Source of the DNA: Streptomyces sp. Root1304
GTDB lineage: Bacteria; Actinomycetota; Actinomycetes; Streptomycetales; Streptomycetaceae
Direction: 5' to 3'
DNA: 64,000 bases
Assembly (NCBI RefSeq): GCF_001426405.1
Contig: NZ_LMEP01000012.1
Coordinates: forward strand, 325,948-389,947
Part shown: one piece after another, positions 36,727 through 45,067 of the stretch
How positions within the stretch are numbered: the stretch's first letter is position 1
How the letters are laid out: every line of letters begins with the position of its first letter
The notes under the pieces: model-generated
Databases searched by the model: none
What the model was told of the DNA's origin: nothing
What the model saw: only the letters and a program-made list of their open reading frames with translations
Program-made: the position numbers and the translations under genes

Positions 36727-36761
36727 GTGGGGCGCCCCTTCCCGTGGAAGAAGCGCCCCAC
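36727..36761 (-). terminator. Hairpin terminator after the sugar operon
   Basis: GTGGGGCGC (36727-36735) pairs with GCGCCCCAC (36753-36761); inside, CTTCC and GGAAG (36738-36742, 36746-36750) extend the stem. It lies 12 bases past the stop of the BadF/NagK-type kinase gene on the minus strand. The rest of the 252-base gap up to glnX (36521-36726) contains no clear gene. Confidence 0.7.
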
Positions 36762-36772
36762 ACACCGCCGGC

Positions 36773-37747
36773 TCAGGCCCCGTAGTGCTCCCGCAGCCGG
36801 GCCGCCGCCTCCGGCCCCGCCGCCACCTCGTCCAGGGCGAGCAGCCCCGCCCCGAGGACCGGCGGCGCCGTCACGAAGCCGATGACGGCCTTCGGCGCCC
36901 GCTCGGCGAGGAGTTCGCGGATCCGCTCCTCCAACTGCGGGTGGCGGGCGGCCAGCACGCTGCCGCCCAGCATCACCGGTGCCTCCTCGCCGAGGAGTCC
37001 GAGCCGCCCGAGCGCGACCGAGGACAGGGCGACGACCTCCTCGGCCAGCCGGTGCACCAGCGACAGCGCCACCGGGTCGCCCGCCGCGCTCACCCGGAAC
37101 AGCACGGGCGTCAGTTCGTGCCGCCGCTCGAACGGCACCAGGCCCAGGTGCAGCGCCTCGATCAGCGCGTACATCGACTCCAGACCGAAGTGCGCGGGCA
37201 GCGCGCGTGCCAGCTCGGACGGCTCGCCGCGCCCGTCCTCGGCACGCGCCGCGAACCAGAGCGCCTCCTCGGCCATGCCGCTGCCGCCGCCCCAGTCCCC
37301 GGAGATCTTCCCGATCGCGGGGAAGCGCGCGGTCCGCCCGTCCGGGGCCATCCCGACACAGTTGATCCCCGCCCCGCAGACCACCGCGACACCGCGCGGC
37401 TCGTCGATCCCGGCGCGCAGTATCGCGAAGGTGTCGTTGTGCACCCGCACCGACCCGCTCCACCCCCGGCCGAGCACCTCGGCCTGGAGCGCGGTCTCCT
37501 CGACGGGCAGGTCCGCGTTGGCGAGACAGGCCGTGACATGGGCGAACCCGGCCGGGACACCGGCCTCTTCGCACGCCCGTCCCACGATCTCCGCCAGCGA
37601 GTCGACGGCCGTCCCCACCCCCACCACCGGCGGCTGGAACCCGCCGCCGCGCGCCGCGCCCAGGACGGTGCCGTCCGGGGCGACGACCGCGACGTCGGTC
37701 TTGCTGTTCCCCGCGTCGACCGCGAGGAGGACGCCGTCCGGGTTCAC
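36773..37747 (-). CDS. BadF/NagK-type sugar kinase (probable N-acetylglucosamine kinase)
   Basis: A 324-residue ASKHA-fold kinase: phosphate-1 loop LLAVDAGNSKTDVAVV near the start, phosphate-2 region GVAVVCGAGINCVGM, then ISGDWGGGSGMAEEALWFAAR and the late VMLGGSVL adenosine motif. BadF/BadG-family members of this length phosphorylate N-acetylglucosamine or related sugars. GTG 37747 overlaps the GH4 stop (GTGA). In the operon it could supply a phosphorylated sugar to the GH4 enzyme or phosphorylate a released sugar. The exact sugar is unknown. Confidence 0.82.
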   Translation of the reverse strand: MNPDGVLLAVDAGNSKTDVAVVAPDGTVLGAARGGGFQPPVVGVGTAVDSLAEIVGRACEEAGVPAGFAHVTACLANADLPVEETALQAEVLGRGWSGSVRVHNDTFAILRAGIDEPRGVAVVCGAGINCVGMAPDGRTARFPAIGKISGDWGGGSGMAEEALWFAARAEDGRGEPSELARALPAHFGLESMYALIEALHLGLVPFERRHELTPVLFRVSAAGDPVALSLVHRLAEEVVALSSVALGRLGLLGEEAPVMLGGSVLAARHPQLEERIRELLAERAPKAVIGFVTAPPVLGAGLLALDEVAAGPEAAARLREHYGA

Positions 37748-39009
37748 GCCCACGCGAGGTGCTCCCGGTTGTGCGCGATCAGCCGGTCGGTGAGCCCGTC
37801 GGCGTACGCGTACTGGCCCACCAGCGGGTGGGCGAGCAGCGCCTTGAACACCCGGTCCCGGCCGCCGCGCAGCGCCGCTTCCAGGGCCAGGTCCTCGTAG
37901 GCGGTGACGTTCGCGATCAGTCCGGCGTACAGCGGGTCGACCGGGGCGACCGGCAGCGGGACGGCCCCGTGGGCGCCGACCGCGGCCTGCGTCTCGATGA
38001 CGGCGTCGTCCGGCAGGAACGGCAGCGTGCCCTTGTTGTAGGTGTTGACCACCTGGTACGGCGAACCTCCGCCGCCCAGGAGGGAGGCCGCCAGGTCCAC
38101 GGCCGCCTCCGAGTAGAAGGCGCCGCCGCGCTTGGCGAGCAGGGCCGGCTTCTCGTCGAGCGCCGGGTCCCCGTACATCTCCAGGAGTTCCTTCTCCATC
38201 GCGGCGACCTCGGCGGCCCGGGAGGGCTTGGTGCCGAGTTCCCGTACGACCTCGTCGTGCGCGTAGAAGTAGCGCAGGTAGTACGAGGGGACGACGCCGA
38301 GCCGGTCCAGGACCGGGCGCGGCAGGCGGAGGTCGTCGGCGACGGCGTCGCCGTGCTCGGCGAGCAGCCGCGGGAGGACGTTCTCGCCCTCGGGGCCGCC
38401 GAGGCGCACCGCGCGCTCCCAGGTCAGGTGGTTGAGCCCGACGTGCTCCAGGTGGACCTCGGAGGGGGCCACGCCGAGGAGTCCGGCGAACTTCCGCTGG
38501 AAGCCGATGGCGACGTTGCACAGGCCGACGGCCTTGTGCCCGGCCTGGAGCAGCGCGCGCGTGACGATGCCCACCGGGTTGGTGAAGTCGATGATCCAGG
38601 CGTCGGGGTTGGCGCGCCGGACCCGCTCGGCGATGTCCAGGACGACCGGGACGGTGCGCAGTGCCTTGGCGAGGCCGCCGGCTCCGGTGGTCTCCTGGCC
38701 GACGCAGCCGCACTCCAGCGGCCAGGTCTCGTCCTGCTCGCGGGCGGCCTGCCCGCCGACCCGGAGCTGGAGCAGGACGGCGTCGGCGCCCTCGACCCCG
38801 GCGTCGAGGTCGGAGGTGGTGGTGATCCGGCCCGCGTGGTCCTGCTTGGCGAAGATGCGCCGGGCGAGTCCGCCGACGAGGTCGAGCCGGTCGGCGGCGG
38901 GGTCGACGAGGACGAGTTCGGTGATGGGCAGGGTGTCGCGCAGGCGCGCGAATCCGTCGATGAGTTCGGGGGTGTAGGTGGAACCGCCCCCCACGACAGT
39001 GAGCTTCAT
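37744..39009 (-). CDS. Family 4 glycoside hydrolase (6-phospho-beta-glucosidase type)
   Basis: A 421-residue NAD+- and Mn2+-dependent GH4 enzyme. The N-terminal Rossmann motif reads VVGGGSTYTPEL; ECGCVGQETTGAGG, FTNPVGI, LCNVAIGF (metal-binding Cys) and GLNHLTW (metal-binding His) are the family signatures. GH4 enzymes cleave by oxidation at C3 and elimination. The close 6-phospho-beta-glucosidase pattern suggests a phosphorylated disaccharide, but the uptake system here is an ABC type that delivers unphosphorylated sugar, so either the neighbouring kinase acts first or the enzyme uses unphosphorylated substrate. It starts nine bases after the permease gene stop. Confidence 0.88.
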   Translation of the reverse strand: MKLTVVGGGSTYTPELIDGFARLRDTLPITELVLVDPAADRLDLVGGLARRIFAKQDHAGRITTTSDLDAGVEGADAVLLQLRVGGQAAREQDETWPLECGCVGQETTGAGGLAKALRTVPVVLDIAERVRRANPDAWIIDFTNPVGIVTRALLQAGHKAVGLCNVAIGFQRKFAGLLGVAPSEVHLEHVGLNHLTWERAVRLGGPEGENVLPRLLAEHGDAVADDLRLPRPVLDRLGVVPSYYLRYFYAHDEVVRELGTKPSRAAEVAAMEKELLEMYGDPALDEKPALLAKRGGAFYSEAAVDLAASLLGGGGSPYQVVNTYNKGTLPFLPDDAVIETQAAVGAHGAVPLPVAPVDPLYAGLIANVTAYEDLALEAALRGGRDRVFKALLAHPLVGQYAYADGLTDRLIAHNREHLAWA

Positions 39010-39017
39010 GGTGTGAT

Positions 39018-39917
39018 TCAGCCCTTCACTCCGGTCAGTGTGACTCCCTCGACGAACGCCTTCTGGGCGAAGAAGAAGACGAGGATCACAGGGGCCATGA
39101 CCAGGACGGTCGCGGCCATGGTCAGATTCCAGTCGGTGTGGTGCGCGCCCTTGAAGGACTCCAGGCCGTAGCTCAGGGTCCAGGCGCCGGGGTTCTCGGA
39201 GGCGTAGATCTGCGGGCCGAAGTAGTCGTTCCAGCAGTAGAAGAACTGGAAGAGGGCGACGGCGGCGATGCCGGGCTTCGCCATCGGCAGCACGATCCTG
39301 ATCAGGGTGCGGAACTCGCCGCAGCCGTCGATCTTCGCGGCCTCGACGTACTCGTTGGGGATGGTCAGCAGGAACTGGCGCAGCAGGAAGATGGCGAAGG
39401 CGTCGCCGAAGGCCATCGGGATGATCAGCGGCCAGAGGGTGCCGGAGAGGTCCATCTGCTTGGCCCAGAACAGGTACATCGGGATGATGACGACCTGCGG
39501 CGGCAGCATCATCATCGAGATGACCAGCAGCATGGACAGGTGCCGGCCGCGGAAGCGGAGCTTGGCGAGGGCGTACGCCACGGGGACCGAGGACACCACG
39601 ACGAGGACGGTGCCGAGTCCCGCGTAGAGCAGCGAGTTCCTCCACCAGACGAGGAAGCCCTCGGTCCGGAACACCTTGACGTAGTTCTCCCAGTGCCAGG
39701 AGTTCGGCGTCAGGTCCCGGGTGAGCGCCTGCTGGTCGCTCATCAGGGAGGTGAGGAGGACGAAGACGAAGGGGAGGACGAAGAACAGGGCCGCGGCGAT
39801 GCCGAGCGAGTGCACGGCGATCCAGTGCAGCAGCGACCTGCGGCGGGCCCGCTTCTCGGCGGGGCTCACGGGGCCGCTCGGGGCGGGGCGGGCGGCGCGG
39901 GCGGTTGCGGTCGTCAT
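39018..39917 (-). CDS. Sugar ABC transporter permease, MalG type
   Basis: A 299-residue inner-membrane permease with six predicted TM helices. The EAA loop is EAAKIDGCGEFRTLIRIVLPMAKPGIA, the site that docks the ATPase. It follows the first permease by three bases. No ATPase gene is present in the operon; in Streptomyces such CUT1 systems share the ATPase MsiK encoded elsewhere. Confidence 0.92.
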   Translation of the reverse strand: MTTATARAARPAPSGPVSPAEKRARRRSLLHWIAVHSLGIAAALFFVLPFVFVLLTSLMSDQQALTRDLTPNSWHWENYVKVFRTEGFLVWWRNSLLYAGLGTVLVVVSSVPVAYALAKLRFRGRHLSMLLVISMMMLPPQVVIIPMYLFWAKQMDLSGTLWPLIIPMAFGDAFAIFLLRQFLLTIPNEYVEAAKIDGCGEFRTLIRIVLPMAKPGIAAVALFQFFYCWNDYFGPQIYASENPGAWTLSYGLESFKGAHHTDWNLTMAATVLVMAPVILVFFFAQKAFVEGVTLTGVKG

Positions 39918-39920
39918 GAG

Positions 39921-40922
39921 TCAGTCACCCGAGCCGATCAGGCCGCCGCGCCGGCGCATGAGCAGCGCGGTGAAGGCCATGGAGAAGGCGAAGAGCACCA
40001 GGGCCACGACACAGGCGGCGCCGTAGTTGAACTGGCTGAAGCCGAGGCTGTAGACGAGCTGCGGCAGGGTCAGCGTGGAGTCGTCCGGATAGCCGGGCGA
40101 GAAGGTGACGCCGGAGCCGCCGATCACGCCCGAGGCGACCTTGGCGGCCACGATCGGCTGCGTGTAGTACTGCATCGCGCCGATGATCCCGGTGACGACC
40201 GCGAAGAGCACGATCGGCGAGATGTTCGGCAGGGTGACGTAGCGGAACCGCTGCCACGGGGACGCGCCGTCGAGTTCGGCGGCCTCGTACTGCTCCCTCG
40301 GTACGTCGAGCAGCGCGGCCATGAAGATGACCATGAGGTCGCCGACGCCCCAGACGGCGAGGACGGTGAGGGCCGGCTTGGCCCAGGCCGCGTCGTTGAA
40401 CCAGGAGGGGGCGGGGATGCCGACCGCCTCCAGGAGCGAGTTGACCGGTCCGGTGCCGGGGTTGAGCAGGAAGACGAAGGCCAGCGTGGCGGCCACCGGC
40501 GGGGCCAGGTAGGGCAGGTAGAAGAGGGTGCGGAAGACGCCGGCGCCGGTCTTGATCTTGGTGATCAGCATGCCGATGCCGAGGCCGAAGACCACCCGGC
40601 AGGTGACCATGACGACGCCGAGCCAGAGGGTGTTCTGCAGGGCCGGCCAGAACTTCGGGAACTCCGTGAGGACGTACGTCCAGTTCTCCAGGCCCCGCCA
40701 GGTCGGCGGGTTGAGGCCGTCGTACCGCATGAACGAGAAGTACAGGGTGGAGATCAGGGGGTAGGCGAAGAAAACGCCGAAGCCGATCAGCCAGGGCGAC
40801 ATGAAGGCCAGGGCGACGAGCGCGCTGCGGCGGCGCTTGGCCCGCAGCGTGTTCGTCCCCCGCGGGGAGGCGGCGGCCGGGGCGGCGGCCGCCTCCTTCG
40901 GGGACAGGGTGTCCGTGCTCAT
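39921..40922 (-). CDS. Sugar ABC transporter permease, MalF type
   Basis: A 333-residue membrane protein with an N-terminal cytoplasmic extension and six TM helices; the EAA-type loop is EAAELDGASPWQRFRYVTLPNISPI. It forms a heterodimer with the MalG-type permease encoded next. ATG 40922 lies 16 bases after the binding-protein gene. Its partner ATPase is not in the window. Confidence 0.92.
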   Translation of the reverse strand: MSTDTLSPKEAAAAPAAASPRGTNTLRAKRRRSALVALAFMSPWLIGFGVFFAYPLISTLYFSFMRYDGLNPPTWRGLENWTYVLTEFPKFWPALQNTLWLGVVMVTCRVVFGLGIGMLITKIKTGAGVFRTLFYLPYLAPPVAATLAFVFLLNPGTGPVNSLLEAVGIPAPSWFNDAAWAKPALTVLAVWGVGDLMVIFMAALLDVPREQYEAAELDGASPWQRFRYVTLPNISPIVLFAVVTGIIGAMQYYTQPIVAAKVASGVIGGSGVTFSPGYPDDSTLTLPQLVYSLGFSQFNYGAACVVALVLFAFSMAFTALLMRRRGGLIGSGD

Positions 40923-40938
40923 GGGTGGGTGCCGGCCG

Positions 40939-42282
40939 TCACTTCGCCGCGGCGATGTCGCGGTCGATCTGGGCCGCGGCGTCCGCGAGGCCCTTCTTCA
41001 GGTCGGTGACCTGCCCCTTCTCGTACTGCTGGGCGAGGCGGGACAGGGTCTCCTGGTAGGAGGGGCCGTTCACGGCGCCGTCCGGGGTGGTGGACTCGGG
41101 GTGCCGGGCGATGTCCAGGAAGGTCTTGAAGCGCTTGTCGAACTTCAGGTCCGGGGACTTCAGCGCGTCCAGGGTGGAGGGGACGTTGCCGATCTCGTTG
41201 GCGAAGCCCACCACGGCGTCGGTGTTCGTGGTCATGTACTTGACCAGTTCCCAGGCGGCGTTCTGCTTCTTGCTCTGCGGGGCGATGCCCATGATCGTGC
41301 CCGAGAGGTAGCCCTTGCCGTACTCGGCCAGCTCGTCGTCGGCGACCGGCAGCGGCGCGACGCCGACCTCGAAGGGGACCTTGGCCTCCTTGATGAAGTT
41401 CAGCCGCCACTCGCCGTCGAGCTGCATGGCGACCTGGCCGGTCTGGAAGGGGTGCTTGACGCCCCACTCGTCACCGAAGGTGGTGCGGTACTTGTCGAGC
41501 TTCGCGAAGCCGCCGAGGCCGTCGACCAGGGACTTCTGGTACGTCATCATCTCGGCGAACGCCGGGTCCTTGGCGACGTTCGACTTGCCGTCCGCGTCGA
41601 AGTACTTGTGGTCCCACTGGGACATGTAGTGCTCGACGACGGTCTCGTAGCCGAGGTAGGTCGGCATGAAGCCGAGCTGCTCGTAGGAGTCGCCCTTGGA
41701 CTTGGTGAGCGCCTTGGCGACCTGGGCGAACTGGGACCAGGTCTTCGGCGGGGCCTCGGGGTCGAGCCCGGCCGCCTTGAACGCGTCCTTGTTGTAGTAG
41801 AGGCCGTACGCGTCGGAGAGCAGCGGCAGGGAGCAGCGCTTGCCCTCGAACTGCGTGTACGACTGGAGGACCTTCGGGAAGATCTTGTCCAGGTCCAGCT
41901 TGTCCTTCTCGATGAAGGGCTTGAGGTCCGCGAGGGCGCCCGAGGCGCAGAACTTGCCGACGTTGGAGGTCGTGAAGGAGGAGACGACGTCCGGTCCGTT
42001 GGAGCCGCCCGCGCGCAGCGCCTGGCCGAGCTTGTCGTCGTTGATGTCGCCGACGACCTTCACCTTGATGTTCGGGTGGGCCTTCATGAAGCGGTCCACG
42101 TTGTTCTGGATCGCCTTGACCTCGCTGGGCGTCGACCAGCCGTGCCAGAAGGTGATGGTGGTCTGGGCGCTGGGGTCGTCGGGGGTCGCGTTGCTCGCGG
42201 AGCCCGTACAGGCGGTGGCGAAGAGGGCTATCGAGGCGGTGGCGGCGAGCGCTGCGGCTGCTTTGCGCGGACGTACGGGCAT
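40939..42282 (-). CDS. Sugar ABC transporter substrate-binding lipoprotein
   Basis: A 447-residue CUT1 binding protein. A basic start and hydrophobic segment end in a lipobox (ATAC, Cys at about 26), so it is a membrane-anchored lipoprotein. ITFWHGWSTPSEVKAIQ, the central LPLLSDAYGLYYNKDAFKAAGL and the late GEWRLNF fit the family-1 fold. The sugar is not predictable; operon partners (GH4, NagK-type kinase) point to a beta-linked disaccharide or amino sugar. It begins 52 bases after the ROK regulator. Confidence 0.9.
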   Translation of the reverse strand: MPVRPRKAAAALAATASIALFATACTGSASNATPDDPSAQTTITFWHGWSTPSEVKAIQNNVDRFMKAHPNIKVKVVGDINDDKLGQALRAGGSNGPDVVSSFTTSNVGKFCASGALADLKPFIEKDKLDLDKIFPKVLQSYTQFEGKRCSLPLLSDAYGLYYNKDAFKAAGLDPEAPPKTWSQFAQVAKALTKSKGDSYEQLGFMPTYLGYETVVEHYMSQWDHKYFDADGKSNVAKDPAFAEMMTYQKSLVDGLGGFAKLDKYRTTFGDEWGVKHPFQTGQVAMQLDGEWRLNFIKEAKVPFEVGVAPLPVADDELAEYGKGYLSGTIMGIAPQSKKQNAAWELVKYMTTNTDAVVGFANEIGNVPSTLDALKSPDLKFDKRFKTFLDIARHPESTTPDGAVNGPSYQETLSRLAQQYEKGQVTDLKKGLADAAAQIDRDIAAAK

Positions 42283-42334
42283 GACGGTGTCTCCCTGTGG
42301 CGGAGGGGCTATGGGGGCGGGGGAGGGCGGTGGG

Positions 42335-43549
42335 TCAGCGCGAGGTGTCGAAGACCTCGTCGCGCGTGGTGGCGAGGGCGCTTTCGAGGGCGCCGCGCAG
42401 GACGGGACGCACGGGGACGGAGGTGAGGACGAGCCGGGGCCGGGAGGCGGCGAGGTCGGCGAGTTCGGCCTGCACGCGGGAGCGCAGGGCCTCGCCGCCG
42501 GCGACGAGGACGTCACCGGAGAGCACGATGAGTTCGGGGTCGAGGACCGCGACGAGGGAGGCGAGCCCGGTGGCGACGCGCTCGGCGTACCGGTCGAGCA
42601 GTTCGGCGTAGCGGGGGTCCTCGCCGTGCGTCTCCGCCGCGTGCGCGAGCAGTCCGCAGGCGACCGGCACGTACGGCTGCTCGGGGGTGTCGATGCCGAG
42701 GGCGCGGGCGATCCGGGGGACCGCCTGGACGCCCGCGAGTTCCTGGTAGCCGCCGGAGTTGGCCTTGGTGACCTGCCGGACGAGCGGGGTGCCGGGCACC
42801 GGCAGGAAGCCGACCTCGCCGGCGCCGCCGGTGAAGCCGCGGTGCAGCCGCCCGCCGAGGACGAGGGCGGCGCCCATGCCCTCCTCGTTCCAGAGCAGCG
42901 CGAAGTCGGAGTGGCCCCGGGCGGCGCCCAGGCGCTGTTCGGCGACGGCGACGAGGTTGACGTCGTTCTCGTACTCGAACGGCATGGGCAGGGCGGCGGC
43001 CAGCTCCTCCAGGAGGGTGGGGGAGTGCCAGCCGGGCAGGTGGGCGGCGTACCGCAGGCGTCCGGTGGCCGGGTCGAAGGCGCCGGGGGTGCCGATGACC
43101 AGGCGCCGCACGTCCTCGCGGGTGATCCCGGCCGCCTTGACGGCCCCGTCGAGGGCGTCGGTGACCTGGCGGACGACGCCGGAGGCGGCGCGGCCCGGGG
43201 TCCGCAGCTCGAACTCGCCGACGATCGCGCCCGTGACGTCGGCGACGGCGGCGTGGATGCGGGACTGGCTGACGTCGAGTCCGGCGGCGTACGCGGCCCG
43301 CGCGTTGACCGCGTAGAGCTGGGCGTTCGGTCCGGGCCGGCCCTCGGTGGTGCCGGTGGCGACGACGAGCCCGGCCGCTTCGAGGCGGGCGAGCAGCTGG
43401 GAGGCGGTCGGCTTGGACAGGCCGGTGAGCTTGCCGATCCGGGTCCGGGAGAGCGGGCCGTGCTCCAGGAGGAGGTCCAGGGCGGCGCGGTCGTTCATGG
43501 CGCGCAGCACGCGCGGCGTGCCGGGGGTTCCGGGGGCCGTACCGGCCAT
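42335..43549 (-). CDS. ROK-family transcriptional regulator
   Basis: A 404-residue ROK repressor. An N-terminal winged helix (LSRTRIGKLTGLSKPTASQLLARLEAAGLV, given here as about residues 34-63) precedes a ROK sugar-kinase-like domain with GLDVSQSRIHAAVAD, VIGTPGAF and the zinc-binding region. It heads the uptake operon and probably binds the palindrome at 43576-43590 just upstream of its own start. The inducing sugar or sugar phosphate is presumably a product of the operon's enzymes. Confidence 0.9.
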   Translation of the reverse strand: MAGTAPGTPGTPRVLRAMNDRAALDLLLEHGPLSRTRIGKLTGLSKPTASQLLARLEAAGLVVATGTTEGRPGPNAQLYAVNARAAYAAGLDVSQSRIHAAVADVTGAIVGEFELRTPGRAASGVVRQVTDALDGAVKAAGITREDVRRLVIGTPGAFDPATGRLRYAAHLPGWHSPTLLEELAAALPMPFEYENDVNLVAVAEQRLGAARGHSDFALLWNEEGMGAALVLGGRLHRGFTGGAGEVGFLPVPGTPLVRQVTKANSGGYQELAGVQAVPRIARALGIDTPEQPYVPVACGLLAHAAETHGEDPRYAELLDRYAERVATGLASLVAVLDPELIVLSGDVLVAGGEALRSRVQAELADLAASRPRLVLTSVPVRPVLRGALESALATTRDEVFDTSR

Positions 43550-43575
43550 GGGGGTCGCACCTGCCTTCGTACTGT

Positions 43576-43590
43576 TAGGAAAGTTTCCTA
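43576..43590 (-). promoter_or_regulatory. Perfect palindrome before the ROK gene, candidate operator
   Basis: TAGGAAA-G-TTTCCTA is a perfect 7-1-7 inverted repeat 27 bases upstream of the ROK start codon, AT-rich against a GC-rich background. ROK repressors of actinobacteria bind palindromes of this TTAGGAAA/TTTCCTAA type. No second copy was seen between the regulator and the binding-protein gene, so regulator and transport genes may share one promoter. Confidence 0.65.
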
Positions 43591-43716
43591 TTGGGTTGGG
43601 AGGAAGGTAAGGCGGGCGTCACGGGGTCGTCAATACCCGGGTACGACAAACGCCCCCGAAGGCAACCGAAGTGTTACCCACGAGGGCGTCGATGTGCCGG
43701 GATCCCCCGCGGCCCG

Positions 43717-43732
43717 TCGCGGACTTCCGCGA
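43717..43732 (-). terminator. Possible short terminator after the MscS gene
   Basis: TCGCGGA (43717-43723) and TCCGCGA (43726-43732) form a perfect short stem 17 bases beyond the MscS stop, before the ROK promoter region. The two-base spacer means the top pair must open and no T run follows, so this is tentative. Confidence 0.4.
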
Positions 43733-43749
43733 TCCGCCGCGAGGCCCCG

Positions 43750-44811
43750 CTACTTGGAGAGGTCCGGCCTCGGCAGCGGGGTCGCCGCCGTCGACTGGGG
43801 CGAGGTCGCCGACGCGAAGGCCGAGGGGGCCGCCATGCCCGCCGTCGGGTCCGCCGCCGGCTCCTCCGCCTGCGCGGGAAGCCCGCCCACGATCCGGATG
43901 CCGGCCTCGTCCAGGCCCCGCTTGATGCGCCAGCGCAGCTCGCGCTCCACACCGAGCGCCTTCCCCGGCATCGTCTTCGCCGAGACCCGGACGGTCATCG
44001 AGTCGAGCAGCACCTCGTTCAGACCCAGCACCTCCACCGGACCCCAGAGTCGCTCGTTCCACGGCTCCTCCTTGGCCATGGACTCCGCCGCCTCGGTGAT
44101 CACCGCCCGCACCTTGTCCAGGTCCTCCGTCGGCCGGACCGTCACGTCGACGCCCGCCGTCGCCCAGCCCTGGCTGAGGTTCCCTATCCGCTTGATCTCG
44201 CCGTTGCGCACGTACCAGATCTCGCCGTCCACGCCCCGCAGCTTCGTCACCCGCAGGCCCACCTCCACGACCTCGCCGGACGCCACGCCCGCGTCGACCG
44301 AGTCACCGACGCCGTACTGGTCCTCCAGGATCATGAAGACGCCCGACAGGAAGTCCGTCACCAGGTTCCGCGCGCCGAAACCGATCGCCACACCGGCCAC
44401 ACCGGCCGAGGCGAGCAGCGGCGCCAGGTCGATCTTGAAGGCGCCCAGGATCATCAGCCCCGCCGTGCCCAGGATCAGGAACGACGCCACCGAGCGCAGC
44501 ACCGAGCCGATCGCCTCCGAGCGCTGCCGCCGCCGCTCGGTGTTGACCAGGAGACCGCCCAGGGCGGTCCCCTCCACCGCCTGCGCCGAGCGGTTCATCC
44601 GCTCGATCAGCTTCGTCAGGGCGCGGCGGACGGCCATCCGCAGGAGCAGCGCGACGACCAGGATCAGCAGGATGCGCAGCCCGGTGTTCAGCCAGGTGGA
44701 CCAGTTCTCCTCGACCCAGCTGGCGGCGTTCGTGGCCTTCTCCGCCGCCTCGTCCAGGGTCACCGGAATGGGTTCGGGATCGGTGGCAGCCGCAAGGGCG
44801 GACCAGGACAC
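43750..44811 (-). CDS. Small-conductance mechanosensitive channel (MscS family)
   Basis: A 353-residue membrane protein. TM1 (LRILLILVVALLLRM) and TM2 (VASFLILGTAGLMIL) precede the pore helix region LLASAGVAGVAIGFGARNLV, rich in Gly and Ala as in MscS TM3, then the cytoplasmic beta domain (GDSVDAGVASGEVVEVGLRVTKLRG region) and an alpha/beta domain. A Pro/Ala/Thr-rich tail ends the protein. It releases solutes at hypo-osmotic shock. GTG 44811 is chosen because GGAGG stands 7 bases before it; ATG 44829 lies in frame upstream of that site but without a good ribosome binding site. Confidence 0.88.
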   Translation of the reverse strand: MSWSALAAATDPEPIPVTLDEAAEKATNAASWVEENWSTWLNTGLRILLILVVALLLRMAVRRALTKLIERMNRSAQAVEGTALGGLLVNTERRRQRSEAIGSVLRSVASFLILGTAGLMILGAFKIDLAPLLASAGVAGVAIGFGARNLVTDFLSGVFMILEDQYGVGDSVDAGVASGEVVEVGLRVTKLRGVDGEIWYVRNGEIKRIGNLSQGWATAGVDVTVRPTEDLDKVRAVITEAAESMAKEEPWNERLWGPVEVLGLNEVLLDSMTVRVSAKTMPGKALGVERELRWRIKRGLDEAGIRIVGGLPAQAEEPAADPTAGMAAPSAFASATSPQSTAATPLPRPDLSK

Positions 44812-44934
44812 GGGAAGACCTCCAGGCATCGCGTACGCAGGCCATCCACAGTAACGGGGCGTCGGACATGGTCCCGTAGCCGTGTTCGAGGGAGAGACCG
44901 ACCTCACCCGGGCAGACAGAAGGGAGACATGCCG

Positions 44935-45003
44935 ATGTGGTCGAGAACACGCCGGGCCCGTCACCCCGATCCCGGTACGTGGTGGCGTTCCGACCAGGCA
45001 TGA
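44935..45003 (+). CDS. Possible short upstream reading frame before the HNH gene
   Basis: ATG 44935 follows AGGGAG by eight bases and opens 22 codons (Met-Trp-Ser-Arg start, two Trp in tandem near the end) ending 64 bases before the HNH start. A second in-frame ATG lies two codons earlier. It may be a leader peptide or chance. The rest of the 256-base divergent region with mscS holds no other clear feature. Confidence 0.25.
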   Translation: MWSRTRRARHPDPGTWWRSDQA

Positions 45004-45067
45004 GGGGAGACTGAGAGCAGTTCGTCCCGGCGCGAGCCACGCGCCGCCGGCGTCATAGGAGGCATCC

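Noticed and set aside
43591..45003. A long plus-strand frame opposite MscS
   Set aside because: Composition is of shadow type; only its last 22 codons, preceded by AGGGAG, were kept as a tentative short frame.
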